A DNA stretch of 64,000 nt, taken from assembly GCF_000327385.1 (NCBI RefSeq), contig NW_008706795.1, forward strand, positions 656,496-720,495. Reading direction: 5' to 3'. Of this stretch, positions 22,302-33,370 are shown piece by piece. The stretch's first letter is position 1. Each line of letters starts with the position of its first letter. This DNA is from Lottia gigantea (taxonomy: Eukaryota; Mollusca; Gastropoda; Lottiidae). Under the pieces are notes generated by a model that had not been told where the DNA came from, did not search any database, and saw only the letters and a program-made list of their open reading frames with translations. The position numbers were made by a program, and so were the translations under genes.

Positions 22302-22404
22302 CAATCTTCCTGAATTAGCAGCTTACTGCGTTAACAAGTATGGTTTTCGTGGAAGAGATTTTCTTTTGAAAGCACACTTTTTGACTACCAAGCTTCTTAA
22401 CCAA
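22302..22404 (+). CDS. Isolated exon-like segment, unknown protein
   Basis: A pyrimidine-rich tract ending TTTTTTTTACAG precedes a 103-nt open segment that ends at a donor-like CAA|GTAAAG. Its reading, NLPELAAYCVNKYGFRGR then DFLLKAHFLTTKLLNQ, looks like real protein rather than low-complexity AT-rich translation. The implied phases are one extra base at the left edge and phase 0 at the right. I found no partner exon within several kilobases on this strand, and I do not recognise the protein. It may be one exon of a gene with very long introns, a relic, or chance. Confidence 0.3.
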
Positions 22405-23284
22405 GTAAAGTTACTTTCATTTTGCTGAACATTTTGCTGAACATTTTGCTACAATGTTCATGAAAAACTTCATGTCAAGTTACCAAGTACGGGCTAATCT
22501 CACGTCAATCCATGGGTCTATGTCAGGGGTTTTCATCCCTTTTTCTATCAATTACCCCTTTCAGCATCTGGATCAATTGCATTATCCCTCATCCCTCTAT
22601 AAATCCTTACTATTTCGTGATTTTTCCGCAGGGTTTCCTTGCAATATTTATCATGTCGGAGAATATTGCCTGACTGAATTCAACAACACAAAGCGCCTTT
22701 CAAATAAACAAGCTTTAGATAGAATGGCAGACCAGTGAAATTATAACGACGATCAAAATATTAATTTCTTCATACAAAATATTCAAGATTATTTCATTAC
22801 AATCCATATTTGTAGATTTCTGTTTTTGCCAATTATCCATTGATCTAGGGACTTTCGAGTTTGGCGCGAGTCTATTTATCCTTAAATGCTGCTTTGTATA
22901 TTGAAACTAATTGCCTTAACAAACCCAATCTTCCGAAAACTTGCATGCAGTCTTCACATGAATGGTTCCATGTAATGTGTATTTTGTATTGCGTGATTTC
23001 ATTATCACAGAGTATCTCAGATTTACGTGCTTTATTGGATTATGTAATTTAGACTCTTTTAAATTTAATTCAGGTGGCTGCGTGTAAGATATCCGTATTA
23101 AGGTAGCTTTCGGTTGCTACAAATAACAGGATAAAGGACTCCCAATTTTATATCATTTAAAGCCTAATGTCGATCGGGAGCTTTGACTTAGACCATAGTC
23201 AATTGTAGTCACACTTGCATTCTTTTATCACTACTATTCGTCGTAGACTCAAGATTCAGATATCATTGAGTAACCACGAAGGGG
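22405..23284. other. Spacer; hAT-like end near 22528
   Basis: CAGGGGTTTTCATCCCTTTT near 22528 resembles the end of an hAT element, but no matching right end is found. The open frames at 22454-22738 and 22861-23052 have no recognisable features. Confidence 0.35.
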
Positions 23285-23700
23285 TTTATAATAATAATAA
23301 AAATAATTTATTCATTTAAGTGTCACCGATCGTAAACCTACAATCAATTAGACATAAAATATGAATATAAAGTAACAGATCATAGAGATGTTTCTCTTCT
23401 CAATATATACATTTTAAAAATCATTGAAGCGAAAAAAGGTAAAATTGTAGCACAATTCATTAAAAACTCTAACTTTTCATCATCATTTCAAATATAAAAA
23501 TTATCAAAGATTTCAAAGGCTTCAGCAAATAGTTCTAAACGAAACGAATTAAATTTAAAACAATGGAATAAAAATGTTTCTCGTCCTCGACTAACCCGGA
23601 GTCGCAGTGGCAGCAAATGCGTTCTTGTATTTATACATGCAGAACTTTGCCCAGATTGCCCTGGATTATTATTGGCCGCCTCAAAGCTAAGTCATTTGAT
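23285..23700 (-). mobile_element. LINE 3' end (non-LTR retrotransposon), broken
   Basis: On the minus strand a frame reads ERICCHCDSGLVEDEKHF. A second frame then continues FLFHCFKFNSFRLELFAEAF and ends with a stop. Together they form the Cys/His-rich motif (C..C ... EDE.HF ... C) typical of the C-terminus of jockey/CR1/L2-like LINE reverse transcriptases. About 220 bp of 3' untranslated sequence follows, then an ATT-rich tail at about 23288-23305. One frameshift lies inside the motif and a stop lies upstream, so it is a decayed 5'-truncated copy. The clade cannot be decided from this fragment. Confidence 0.7.
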
Positions 23701-25722
23701 TTGCTTTACTCTTTCAGTCTCTTCCGTGACAGATTATTTTCAATTTTAAAAAGACCATATTGATGACTCAGAATCTCACAATCTTTTCTGATGAGTTTCT
23801 ATCATAGGTACTTAGGAAACTCTATGAGTATCGCCCCGAATGTCACTTCAAGTTAAGTTATCATTACTCCCTTTCCTTCTTCAGTTCTTAAGAACTGTGA
23901 ATATGTATTTGACGACCAATACTTTGAGATAGATATTCCGGTCATTATTATTTTAATTGATCCAAGATTCAATTCTGACCAATTAGATGCAGAGAACTAG
24001 TAGTTTTCCCAAATGCTGGAAGAAGCAGACATATTCTGTCCCTCATTAAGAGTCAAAGTCAATAGCGATTCAAGGACAAAGCCTCGTCAAAATTGGCTGA
24101 ATATGTATTGAAGTTGTCGAATACAGATTAAAAATGTATGTTATCAAGGGATTGATGTGAATATGTCTCTAATAAATGAAGGTATCTTTACTGGATACTA
24201 TAACAGTTGTATTTCCTGTCAATAACAATACATATTGTACGTGAGGTCAAGTGGTGTTTGGTGCTTACAAAAGTAGCATACGCACACTGTCAGTATGTGA
24301 TAAAGTAGGCCATTTGACAGAATGGCAACCATCACAAGAAAGAAATGTTTCACCTGTAGCAATGCGTTATAGCAAAGCACATGTGTCAAATAACAAGGAC
24401 TGTCAAATTTATATTTTGATATTTTGATATTTGATTGGGTTCATCATTGGGTAATTCATTAAATTAAGTTGAGGATTGTGCTTTCTAGGACAGCTTGTTT
24501 TTTGTTGTTTTTTTAAAGTTAGGTGGCATATCAGGCATAAAATTGTCACTTTCTATATCTACAGCTATAGTGTCTGTCGGTAATCATGAATCGATTAGAA
24601 TCAATGTGATAAGAACACAGCACATAACAGATCATCAACACCGGCCATAATACATAAAACGCAAGCTATTCTGTCTGTCGGTAAGCTTTCAACACCACAT
24701 AACAATTTTGCAAAAAAAAAATATATAATTCAATGTGACATTCAAAAAGGTCAGTTGAGCATACTTCATCTAGAAACCCTTTTTAATTTTTGTTATTCTT
24801 ATTGTCAAAAATAAAGAATATACACATGTTTTAAGGGCTTGGTGTTAAATTCTATTGACGCTGAATGTAATACGAGTAGCTATAATTGTGTCTAGATATT
24901 ATTTCACTAATATTTCAGATATTAAACACAAAAATAATACATCATGTTTTGAGGACTTGGTGGTAATTTGCTGACGTTTAAAACAATCCGGAGATCATTT
25001 CAGAAATCTATAGTCACGTTCTCTAGTTTAATTAATATTGGTGATAAACATAGGACCTGTCGTAGCTGATTGGTATCAGATTCTGTTTACTTTGATAACA
25101 GTTCATGACCAAGTTCATCAGACAGTAGAACTCAATCTGAAATCAGCCTGCCTATACTAATGCTGTTTCTTAAATTCCCGGAATTACCCATACTGCATTA
25201 CTACAGTGAGGCTGCTCAAAACCGGGAGAGGGAATTTGCTACTCAAACAGAGTTACTTCCCTTATTATGTCCACATAAGTACGTAAGTAGCATTTATTTG
25301 CATCACTTACTAAGTGATTAATACCTCACCTGAAGATGACAATAAGATGTGTAATAAAACTGAGGAGTAGTATACCATAAAATTGTGTGTTTACTTTGAT
25401 ACATAACTGATAACTAGTCACGGCACGTTTCATCATTATCTTCAAGTCGTTAACAGATTACCGACAATCGGTGAATGATTTCAGTTGCCAGTTAAGAGAA
25501 GTTAATTAACTATAGATTAGCCACCTGATTTCGATGTCGGATTACAGTTTAGAGGGGGCGGCAGCTTATTGATATTTTTCTTCTTCAGATTATATAATGA
25601 TTCGACCAGGGCTTTTCGAATCTCACGACACACCACCAAGGGCCGAGTTTCACCGCCATGTCACTCAACCAGATCTCACGAAGTATATCAGACTACGAAC
25701 AACTACCTCTAATTTGGTATAT
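23701..25722. other. Gene-free stretch, nothing recognised
   Basis: No convincing exon, RNA gene or paired terminal repeat. Confidence 0.45.
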
Positions 25723-25863
25723 CAGTGGCGGCTCGAGTGTAAGTATCAAAGTTGAGGGTGGGGGTGCGGGGGGGATGGGTGGTATGGGGGCTGAGAATTT
25801 GACCCCAGTATTTTTTTAAAAACCCGATCTGTACTCTATTCCAGAAGACTGACGCCGCCACTG
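25723..25863. mobile_element. Short MITE with CAGTGGCGGC ends
   Basis: Starts CAGTGGCGGCTCGAG and ends GCCGCCACTG: a 10-bp perfect inverted pair, 141 bp overall, with a G-rich interior (GGGTGGGGGTGCGGGGGG near 25760). CAGTGGCG ends are common among hAT-type elements. The flanks show no clear 8-bp duplication. Confidence 0.6.
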
Positions 25864-26135
25864 TTGTGGATTTGTGGATTAGAAGGGGTGCCAGTTAACA
25901 TGTTCTTTATTTATGAGTATTCGTTGATTCTAATCTTGTACTCTATAGAAATATACATTAATCACAAAACTATTTCATGGCTACCTCTCGTTGGTAATTT
26001 ATTGATCGATTTTAAAATCAGAAGAAATCGAGCATGAAGAGTAGAACATGTAAGTGTGCTTTAACGTCTGCGGTAAACACCAATAGCCGTTTTCCTTAAA
26101 TTTTTTCATCGATGTTAAAACGCCACTCTTACCTC
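25864..26135. other. Spacer, nothing recognised
   Basis: AT-rich, no supported feature. Confidence 0.4.
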
Positions 26136-26278
26136 TTAAAGGGATTGTAAAGAGTTTTAGTAAATATTTAACGTGTATCGGGAACATTGATAACACAAAT
26201 TTGCACCATTTCAATTTTCGAATTGATGCTATAATTATTTTCCCCGATATACATGAAAAATTTAAAAATCCCTTTAAA
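26136..26278. mobile_element. MITE family A, hairpin copy (A1)
   Basis: Starts TTAAAGGGATTGTAAAGAG and ends AAAAATCCCTTTAA. The two halves are nearly inverse copies meeting at CACCATTTCAATTTTCGAAT, so the 143-bp element is almost a perfect hairpin with an internal deletion relative to longer copies. Confidence 0.8.
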
Positions 26279-26469
26279 TAAAGATGTCATTGATCTGTCA
26301 TGATGACGATGACGTCTATTTTTTTTTAGAATAACCGGATTGATTTTACCGGACAGATGTAAAAGGACTTTTGAAATAACGGTTTCTCTGAAACCGCGTC
26401 ATGGGCATGTCCTTTAAAACTGCCTCGTCACACCAGTAAGACGTTCTTACTGCACTGCTACTGTGGCGA

Positions 26470-26800
26470 AACATTTGACTAGAGCATTTTAATGTAGCTA
26501 TAAACGTGGTATAAGCGTGTAGGAGTGCCCTATGTTGTCGCTACTATTTTCTCTGGAAAAACAAACGCAAAATTTCGGCGATTTATTCTGGAACGCGTCG
26601 AGAACGCCGTCAGATCGAGAATGTCGTTCAACAAGCGTTTAATATCTCCTTGAGCGCAGTACATGCATGACAAAGACGCTGCAAAAATTGTTAGAGCGTA
26701 ATATGGTCGCATAACTCGCGGTCTGAGTTGATCGCGACCTAGTGCATTTCCAGTCGCAGTAAGATCGCAAATTGTCGCAGTTCAGTGTGACGTTGCTAAG
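26470..26800. other. CpG-rich patch of unknown origin
   Basis: About 330 bp with many CpG dinucleotides (GGAACGCGTCGAGAACGCC, AACTCGCGGTCTGAG, GATCGCGACC, AGTCGCAGTAAGATCGC) in an otherwise CpG-poor AT-rich region. Short minus-strand frames at 26530-26712 and 26639-26821 overlap each other and are not recognisable. It looks like a relatively recent insertion or a segment that escaped methylation. A GTT run follows at about 26834-26849. Confidence 0.4.
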
Positions 26801-26849
26801 TGATAAGTAAAGACTGGTCAAAAGATATTGACCTGTTGTTGTTGTTGTT

Positions 26850-27514
26850 TAAGGGGATTAAGGTCAATTCCAAACTCACGTAGATGAAATAAGATTACCA
26901 ACACCTAGGGATAAAAAGTTCATTAGTTCTTTAAATTGGCTTTAGCTGAAAGATTATTATATCTATATCATTTCTCTAGGGCTAAATATCAGGGTTTATT
27001 AAAGAAAGTTCTACAGCTTACAGTAACGCTTTAAGTAAGACCTTCAAAATTCCGAAACAGGTCCAAATCGACAAATTAATTAGTCATCAGCTTAAATCGA
27101 GGTCCGAAATTTGATTCAAAGTTGTTTCCTGCAATTTAGCGAAAAACTAAAGGCGAAAAACTGAGCAAAATGTTATTGATAAAAAAAACCTTAATTTGAG
27201 GGCCTGTAATTTTGGAACCAATTGAGAAACAGCATCCTGGTTTTTTGTGCCATGTAGTACCGTGACATTACTACAGACGTACCTATATAAAGTTGTTCGA
27301 TACACCTTTCTTGCTCAAACAGGAATATTTTACTGAACAATATTATTTTGAAGTCAATAGCGATATATAGCTTTAAAATTTAAAACTTCTTTAAACGATC
27401 GTCACTTGCTGACGGTTAAAATTAAAGTATTTATTTTTTTTGGTTATTGCAGGCTAACCGGACGCTGTACGTACATTTTGAGAAGTATTGAAGGTGATAG
27501 TAGTAATCTCTGTT
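26850..27514. other. Spacer, nothing recognised
   Basis: AT-rich, no supported feature. Confidence 0.4.
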
Positions 27515-27778
27515 TGCTTAATCGTACCCTAGTCTCAGGAATGGGGATTTTTTTTAGCTAAGCTAATCAGTAACAAGTATTCGCACCTCGCCATCGAAAT
27601 TTGAGCCTTCAACTTCATGTGTGTCCAGATTTATCTGCGTTTGAAAGTTAAAATGTTTCGTCTGTTCTTGAGACTCATATGTCTTTTCTATATAATATAT
27701 AGGAAGGGAAATTCTTAGTTTGAGGTATTTTCGAAGGAATAGCGATATCCGCACATTTTTAGTAAAATCAACCCTTAA
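27515..27778 (+). mobile_element. MITE family B copy (B5)
   Basis: Carries CCTAGTCTCAGGAATGGGG, ATGTGTGTCCAGATTTATCT, GCGTTTGAAAGTTAAAATG and TTTCGAAGGAATAGCGAT in family order, and ends near CCCTTAA. The left TTAA end is eroded. Confidence 0.7.
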
Positions 27779-28739
27779 AATACATGAAATCGCCGGTTTT
27801 CAGCATAAATCACTACTCTGTGGCTTGTGGCCCAACTATCATTGAACGAGTCCACGGGCCCCCACCATAGAAAAAATACAGGAGAGCATTTTGTTCTAAC
27901 AAAAAAAAATTCGGGAGCCCCGATAGTCTAAGAACTAGCCCCATATCCCAAAACACAACACAGCAGCATGATTTTATAATATATAAATTATACTACTTAT
28001 TAACAAACAGTGTTATTAACAGTCTATATTAAAATGTTAATATAGAGTATAATAATTTCCGTATTTCTCAATTTTCTGCAGGGTAATTTGATCTATAAAT
28101 CAATTAGATGAATCTCATCAACAAAACTAGCCCAAACAATCATGCAGATACCCTGAATGTTCTAAAATGCGTAGGCGTACGCCTGATGGTGGGGGAAGGG
28201 TTGAGAATGATGTCGGGCTTCGAGCACCGAAGGCGTGAGTCTGCGAAATCCAAAAGAACATTGGTAACAGGTAAGGAACTTTTCACACGAGGTTGTATTT
28301 CATAATGAAATTTGGTATTAGGTGTCTGGAAGAGTAAGCATATATGCCCTGCACCACACCAGATACACAACAAACTACTAATAAGAAAGTGCCAACAACA
28401 AAAAATAGTGACTTGACGACGAATTTTAAAAGCGCAAGGGAAGTAACTGGCGAAACTTTATTTCTTTAATCTCAGTTCTATTCTTTATTTCTTTAACCCG
28501 TCGGACGAATCATACACAAATTTTATACAAAACGTACATACTATACGAACAAAGCGATAGGAGAGTGAAATATATATATATATATATCTCGGAGGAGCAT
28601 GTGGTATAATTAATAATAAGAAAAAAATAAAAATCAAGTGGAGATTGATCATTTCAGGATGACTGTGGACATTTTTTTATACGTTCACATGAAATGTGGA
28701 GTGCATATTGGTGTCACCCATGTCCGCCAATCCTTCCAC
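27779..28739. other. Spacer with an AT microsatellite
   Basis: No gene supported. A TA dinucleotide run lies at about 28568-28587. An acceptor-like TTTTCTGCAG near 28080 and a donor-like AACAG|GTAAGG near 28269 do not enclose an open frame. Confidence 0.4.
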
Positions 28740-28960
28740 AATTGCTAAACACCCTATCAAAATTTGACAAAAATAAAAAAAATATTGAATGAGTTATTGC
28801 CCGTGTTCTTTTTAGCTTGTTTACATTCTAGTTGTTGACCTCAAACTTGAAAACGCGTTCAATATTTAGCTCGTAAACAACTTTGACTAAACTTGGTATT
28901 ATTATTCAGTATCGCCCAAAAAAGTTTAAAAGAAGTGTATGACTGAAGGTTGAATATTTC
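28740..28960 (+). repeat. Copy of the GTTATTGCCC repeat
   Basis: CCCTATCAAAATTTGACAAA, GAGTTATTGCCCGTGTTC, CTTGAAAACGCGTTCAAT, then AAACTTGGTATTATTATTC. It matches one unit of the degenerate tandem at 36590-37120. A shorter piece is near 52305. Confidence 0.6.
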
Positions 28961-30819
28961 ATACTGGTAATTGTTACTGTAATGCAAAATATTTTCATTT
29001 AAAATCAAAGCTACCAGTAGGCGTAGGCCTATATTACCTTGCCTGGCAAGCTATCTTTATAAAAGTATTTTCTTATTTTGTATGATGTTCGCTAACCACT
29101 TCTTGAATATGGAACTATACTGAAACCGATAAAAAAAACTGAATTTAAAATGTATTTCCTATGATTGAACAATCAGATAACAAGGACACTAAAATCATCT
29201 AAAAACAAAGCCCCAAAACAAATGGAAAACATTAATTGTTATTTTTTTTTTCCAAGACATTTATAGGAGTAATGGTAGAAGTATTGTCATTGCGTGTCAT
29301 TCTGGCCTCTGCGCCACAGAACATTTCTCATGCCAAGCTAGATTTTTTACTCAAATTCACTAAGCCACTCACATCATAAGATAAAATTTGAAGATTTATG
29401 TGATCACATTGAAACATTGTGTCCCATGGAATAGATTAATATATTTTGTCTATGATACAATCAGTTATGCACCTGTCTTTTAAAGTGGAAAAGCTCAACA
29501 GCAGCGAAATGGATTGTCGTTGTCTATGCGATTAGGTTTTTATAAGCAATATTCAAACTTTACCCGTATAAAATTGATATCTTTAGATATAAAAAATTAA
29601 TATAACTCACCTTACAAATTCCTCAGATGAAATATAAGACTGCTGTTTTTATTTATATAAAACGAAATTCTTATCTCCTGAAAATGTTTTACACTATAGT
29701 AACACTTTAGGTTTTCACTGAATATTCTTATATCAGTTTTAGATTACACTGTGCTGTGGTATATTATATATTCAGTCGGCTCTATCTCAATTCAAAGCTC
29801 ACTTTTGTGAATATTTGGCAGTGAATAACTCCAAACCACTCAGTTAATAGGGTAGGGTAGTCCAATTCACTGTATTTTATGGTTACAGCGTATTTCTTTT
29901 CATCCCGTGGCAATCAAATATTTTTTACTCTTTCTGTGAACTATTCAGCAAATTTTTTTGCGAACGTCAAACTTATCTAAAATACTTCTCCGTTACTTGA
30001 ATGTTACTGCTTGGTCTCCATGTTCCCTTTTTACGTTCAATGCATGTACAATTATTGAATCGCAACAAAGTATATTCATGACACACTTTGGCTGTATTGA
30101 AAGAATCGTACAACAGCAAAACCGCTGTTTATAACGAAGTGTGATAATGGTACATTCCAGTTGGCATTGGCCACACCTTTTAACGATAACTACCGCCACA
30201 CAACTTCCAATGTTGTACTCTTCGTAACTCCAAAATCTACAAATACAGTTAACTTATCAACTTCCACAAGTGACGTGAAGGAAAATATATCGAAACGTTG
30301 TAATGCATATATCTGGTCAATTCACGTTATTGTCCCAAAAACTATGCTTCTACTAAGCATTCCTTCAAAACGCATCGACAATAAATAAGTTAAGAACACA
30401 CTTTCATAATATAGATGCAGAGAACAAAAAAATCCAGTAAGTTGAAAACTTGGTAACAATTTCAGCGTGGTAATTAGCCTGCCACGTTTATTTTGCAGGT
30501 AGTCAATCTGTTAAAAGATTTGATGTATAATTTACCTCCAGTGAAAGTCTGTCTGTGTTATTCACACTGCAGCTTGTTATAACGAGTCTATCGATTACGC
30601 AGGCAAGTTAGTTACTTGTTCAGATTATGATAGTTTTATATAAGTGCCGAGTTAAATACTTTGTTAAAGACACCGTTAAAAGTACGCTCGAACCATGACA
30701 GCTGCAGTCAGTCGGTGTTACTCGACTGTAAAAATCCGCTATTAAATGCTAGTAACTTTGTCATGTTATTTCCGATTTACAAAGATTGTCTATCGACCAA
30801 GTTCAAACTACAGACAATA
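28961..30819. other. Gene-free stretch, nothing recognised
   Basis: AT-rich; open frames at 29993-30199 and 30161-30388 have no features. Confidence 0.45.
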
Positions 30820-30951
30820 TCATAGCTTGAACGACGTTTGATCCCAGTTTAACGGATCTTGTTTTAATGTACATTGGGAAGTACATTTTCCTGATTCTGC
30901 ATGATCGGATGGAACGACTAGACACAATGACAGTAGCCATTGGACGTCCAT
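30820..30951 (-). CDS. Candidate small secreted peptide or first exon
   Basis: A 43-codon minus-strand frame begins in good context (ATAATGG). It reads MDVQWLLSLCLVVPSDHA, which is signal-peptide-like, then a short Cys-pair segment, ESGKCTSQCTLKQDP, and stops soon after. A KCxxxC pair just behind a signal peptide occurs at the start of many secreted Cys-rich proteins, so this could be a first exon. No strong GT-AG donor is visible before the stop. It could equally be chance. Confidence 0.18.
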   Translation of the reverse strand: MDVQWLLSLCLVVPSDHAESGKCTSQCTLKQDPLNWDQTSFKL

Positions 30952-31477
30952 TATGCAGCCTACACATACACTTTTAGAGATGACTACAACTACGAGAATC
31001 AACAGTTTAAATCCAGATACATTTGTCAATCTGTTTACAATGCAGATCAAGTTGTTTAGCTTAGTGTTTCTACTTAGAGTGATCTACAGAAAAGGAAAAA
31101 AACATCAGTATTTCAAATCAAATTGATGTTATTGCACGAAGCAAACAATGATTGAATAGAATTCCGGACTGTAGTTTCTAATCTAACGGCGTCCTCCAAT
31201 CTCATATTTGTCAATGGATGGATTTGTAACCAGATTTTCTTCTATTATGAAGGGATGCAGTCATGATACAGAAGAATTCTTGCTATTGTTTATTATCCTA
31301 TTATTATATTATACCAACTAATTTAGACGAACCAGTGTGGTTGATTTATCTCTGTATTTTTTTTTTTGCAACCAGGTCCGTTAAAGTCAAATTTCAGCTT
31401 TGTACAATCTTTATTGTTTTCACCGAAAGCCCTTCTGAAAGACCTTAACTTATTTTTGGTTACTGTGATCGGCATCT
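30952..31477. other. Spacer, nothing recognised
   Basis: AT-rich, no supported feature. Confidence 0.4.
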
Positions 31478-31570
31478 TCACAATGCCAAGTTATTACGAA
31501 CTGTGTCTAATACCTTGACTGCAATAGCCACCCCTTATACAGCCAATCAGAACCCTCAAAAGTCTAGTGA
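31478..31570. mobile_element. MITE family C fragment (C4)
   Basis: ACAATGCCAAGTTATTACGA, then TAATACCTTGACTGCAATAG and ACAGCCAATCAGAACCCTC. It matches the left arm and interior of C5. The right arm is missing. Confidence 0.7.
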
Positions 31571-32602
31571 CCTTGAATAAGTCATCTTTCCTTATAATTC
31601 CAGTTGAGCTCTAAATTGAAACAGATAATCCAGGCAAATTAAAGCCAGAATGTTTGGCCAAGGACCAGCTAGTAGAAAGGATCATCAGCTGTGAACCTTA
31701 TAAATCGTTTTTTTTTCTGGTATGAACCAAGATGGTTGTCGGACGGCAGATATTTAGAGAACTATATATCTTTAATAATAATATCATTATTAATAACGAA
31801 AGATAATACCATTTATTTTGCCCCCACCTTGTCTATAATTTAAACTGCATATTGATTGAATTTGACACGAATATACTTATCAATTATTCTGTTATATTTC
31901 AACTCCCTTCTAATCATCTAATATCGATCTGTCTGCAATCATAGAATAATCAATATCGATAAGGCTTCCAAATTTTGTCATTATTTCGTACATGTTACCT
32001 TTTATTTTCATCATTTTGTTCAAGTTGCTGTTATGTCTATCGTCAATGTTAATCTGCGTTACGAGCATCAAATGCAGTTTTAATTTTTTAAATGCAGTTT
32101 CGTGCTCGCCAATTAGGCCTACGAATTAGGTAGACATTGTAACAAAGCTTTAAAGCTGTATTTATTGTTTCAAAGAATTGGCTATATTTTGTATTAAGTA
32201 GCTCATTTAATTGTTAAAGATTTCATAATCACATGACCTTTTGACTGACAGCTAGGTTTAGGTTCTAGGTAAGTTAGATCTTATCAAGTAAAATTTTAGT
32301 CGAATCTCTCCCTCCACCCACTTCTTAACCACTTAAATTTTACTTAAGATGATCTAGCTATTACAAACTTTTGATAAAACAGTTCATTGCATTCTCATCA
32401 AGTCACTTTAGAACATGTTTAGAATCTGATAAATGAACCTTTATATGTACATTCCTAACTGATAATCTGACGCCAAAATCCCATTTCAACGTGTGACAAG
32501 ATTCCAAATGATTTATTTATGCAAGTATATGAATAAATTTACGATTATTATGACTCATTGTGTCCAAACCACACCCCATTCGTCATACTTATGGTTAATA
32601 AG
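31571..32602. other. Spacer, nothing recognised
   Basis: AT-rich, no supported feature. Confidence 0.4.
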
Positions 32603-32790
32603 AGTCGTTTTGGCTCAGTGGGTAAGCCAAACCTGAATTTCCAGACCTCGTAGGTCCGATGATACCTTCCCCTGTCAGTGATGCAGGTTGGAGGAGTTGC
32701 CTTTGAAATGCTGGTGGTTCCGATAGGATAGTAAACCACGGTCTCGTGTAATACAGGCTGTACACGTTACAGATTCTCTGACAGTCAGTG
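32603..32790 (+). mobile_element. tRNA-derived SINE-like element (plus)
   Basis: The head has an A-box-like TGGCTCAGTGGGTAAG (from 32611) and a degenerate B-box near GGTCCGATGATACC. The body reads CCTGTCAGTGATGCAGGTTG, then TTGAAATGCTGGTGGTTCC. It shares GTCAGYGATGCAG with the minus-strand SINE at 14560-14778. The opposite-strand frames at 32548-32795 are by-products. Confidence 0.6.
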
Positions 32791-32814
32791 ATCAAATAAG
32801 AGTAGGCTTTTGCG

Positions 32815-32925
32815 CCTGTCCTGGCACAATTTACTCATTGCACACTGCATGACGTTGCCTGACCCCATTAGCCCATTTACGTGCCGTACCGAAAAGTAAG
32901 AGTTTCATTTCTTTTCAGAGAACTA
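32815..32925 (-). repeat. SINE-like repeat family E, copy (minus)
   Basis: CTCATTGCACACTGCATGAC, CCCATTAGCCCATTTACG, then AAAAGTAAGAGTTTCATTTC: the inverse of the family sequence, directly following the tRNA-derived element. Confidence 0.6.
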
Positions 32926-33186
32926 AAGGATATTCACAGTGTCATTATATATTGTAACTGAAAATGTGTTATGAAATGCTTTTAACCGAATTCTGAACAC
33001 AGCATCATCTTTAAATTGGATGTTGATTTTTACTTCATCATGAAACCTGTAAAAATAACTATCCATCATCTTTTTTATGGAATAGAATCAGAATAGATTA
33101 AGAATTGCAGGATAGAATTCTCAGTAAAAACGTGTATTACGCAATATATCTTCAATTTTTTCGGATGGTTTTATCAGTCTTCCGTT

Positions 33187-33370
33187 TTAAAGGGTTTGTA
33201 CATAGGTTTTCTAAAAAAAAAATTTGTATCGGGTACACTGATAGCATCATGCTGCACAATTCAATTTCCAATCAGACGACTGTGGTTTCTGCAAGGCCCT
33301 TTGCGATTAGTGACGTCATCAAAAATTTTGTTGCAGTAACGGAATTGGTAGGTTGTCAATTTTATTTTTG
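33187..33370 (+). mobile_element. MITE family A, left part (A2)
   Basis: TTAAAGGGTTTGTACATAGG, CGGGTACACTGATAGCATCA, ACTGTGGTTTCTGCAAGG, then GCGATTAGTGACGTCATCAA. It follows the copy at 63700 until about 33370, where homology is lost. The plus-strand frame 33105-33464 crosses it and is not a gene. Confidence 0.7.

Noticed and set aside
28081-28270. Possible exon between TTTTCTGCAG and AACAG|GTAAGG
   Set aside because: Stops near the acceptor close the frames, including the one used by the ORF at 28108, so no open frame spans the interval.
32548-32795. Minus-strand ORFs opposite the SINE
   Set aside because: They are translations of the SINE-like body on the wrong strand.
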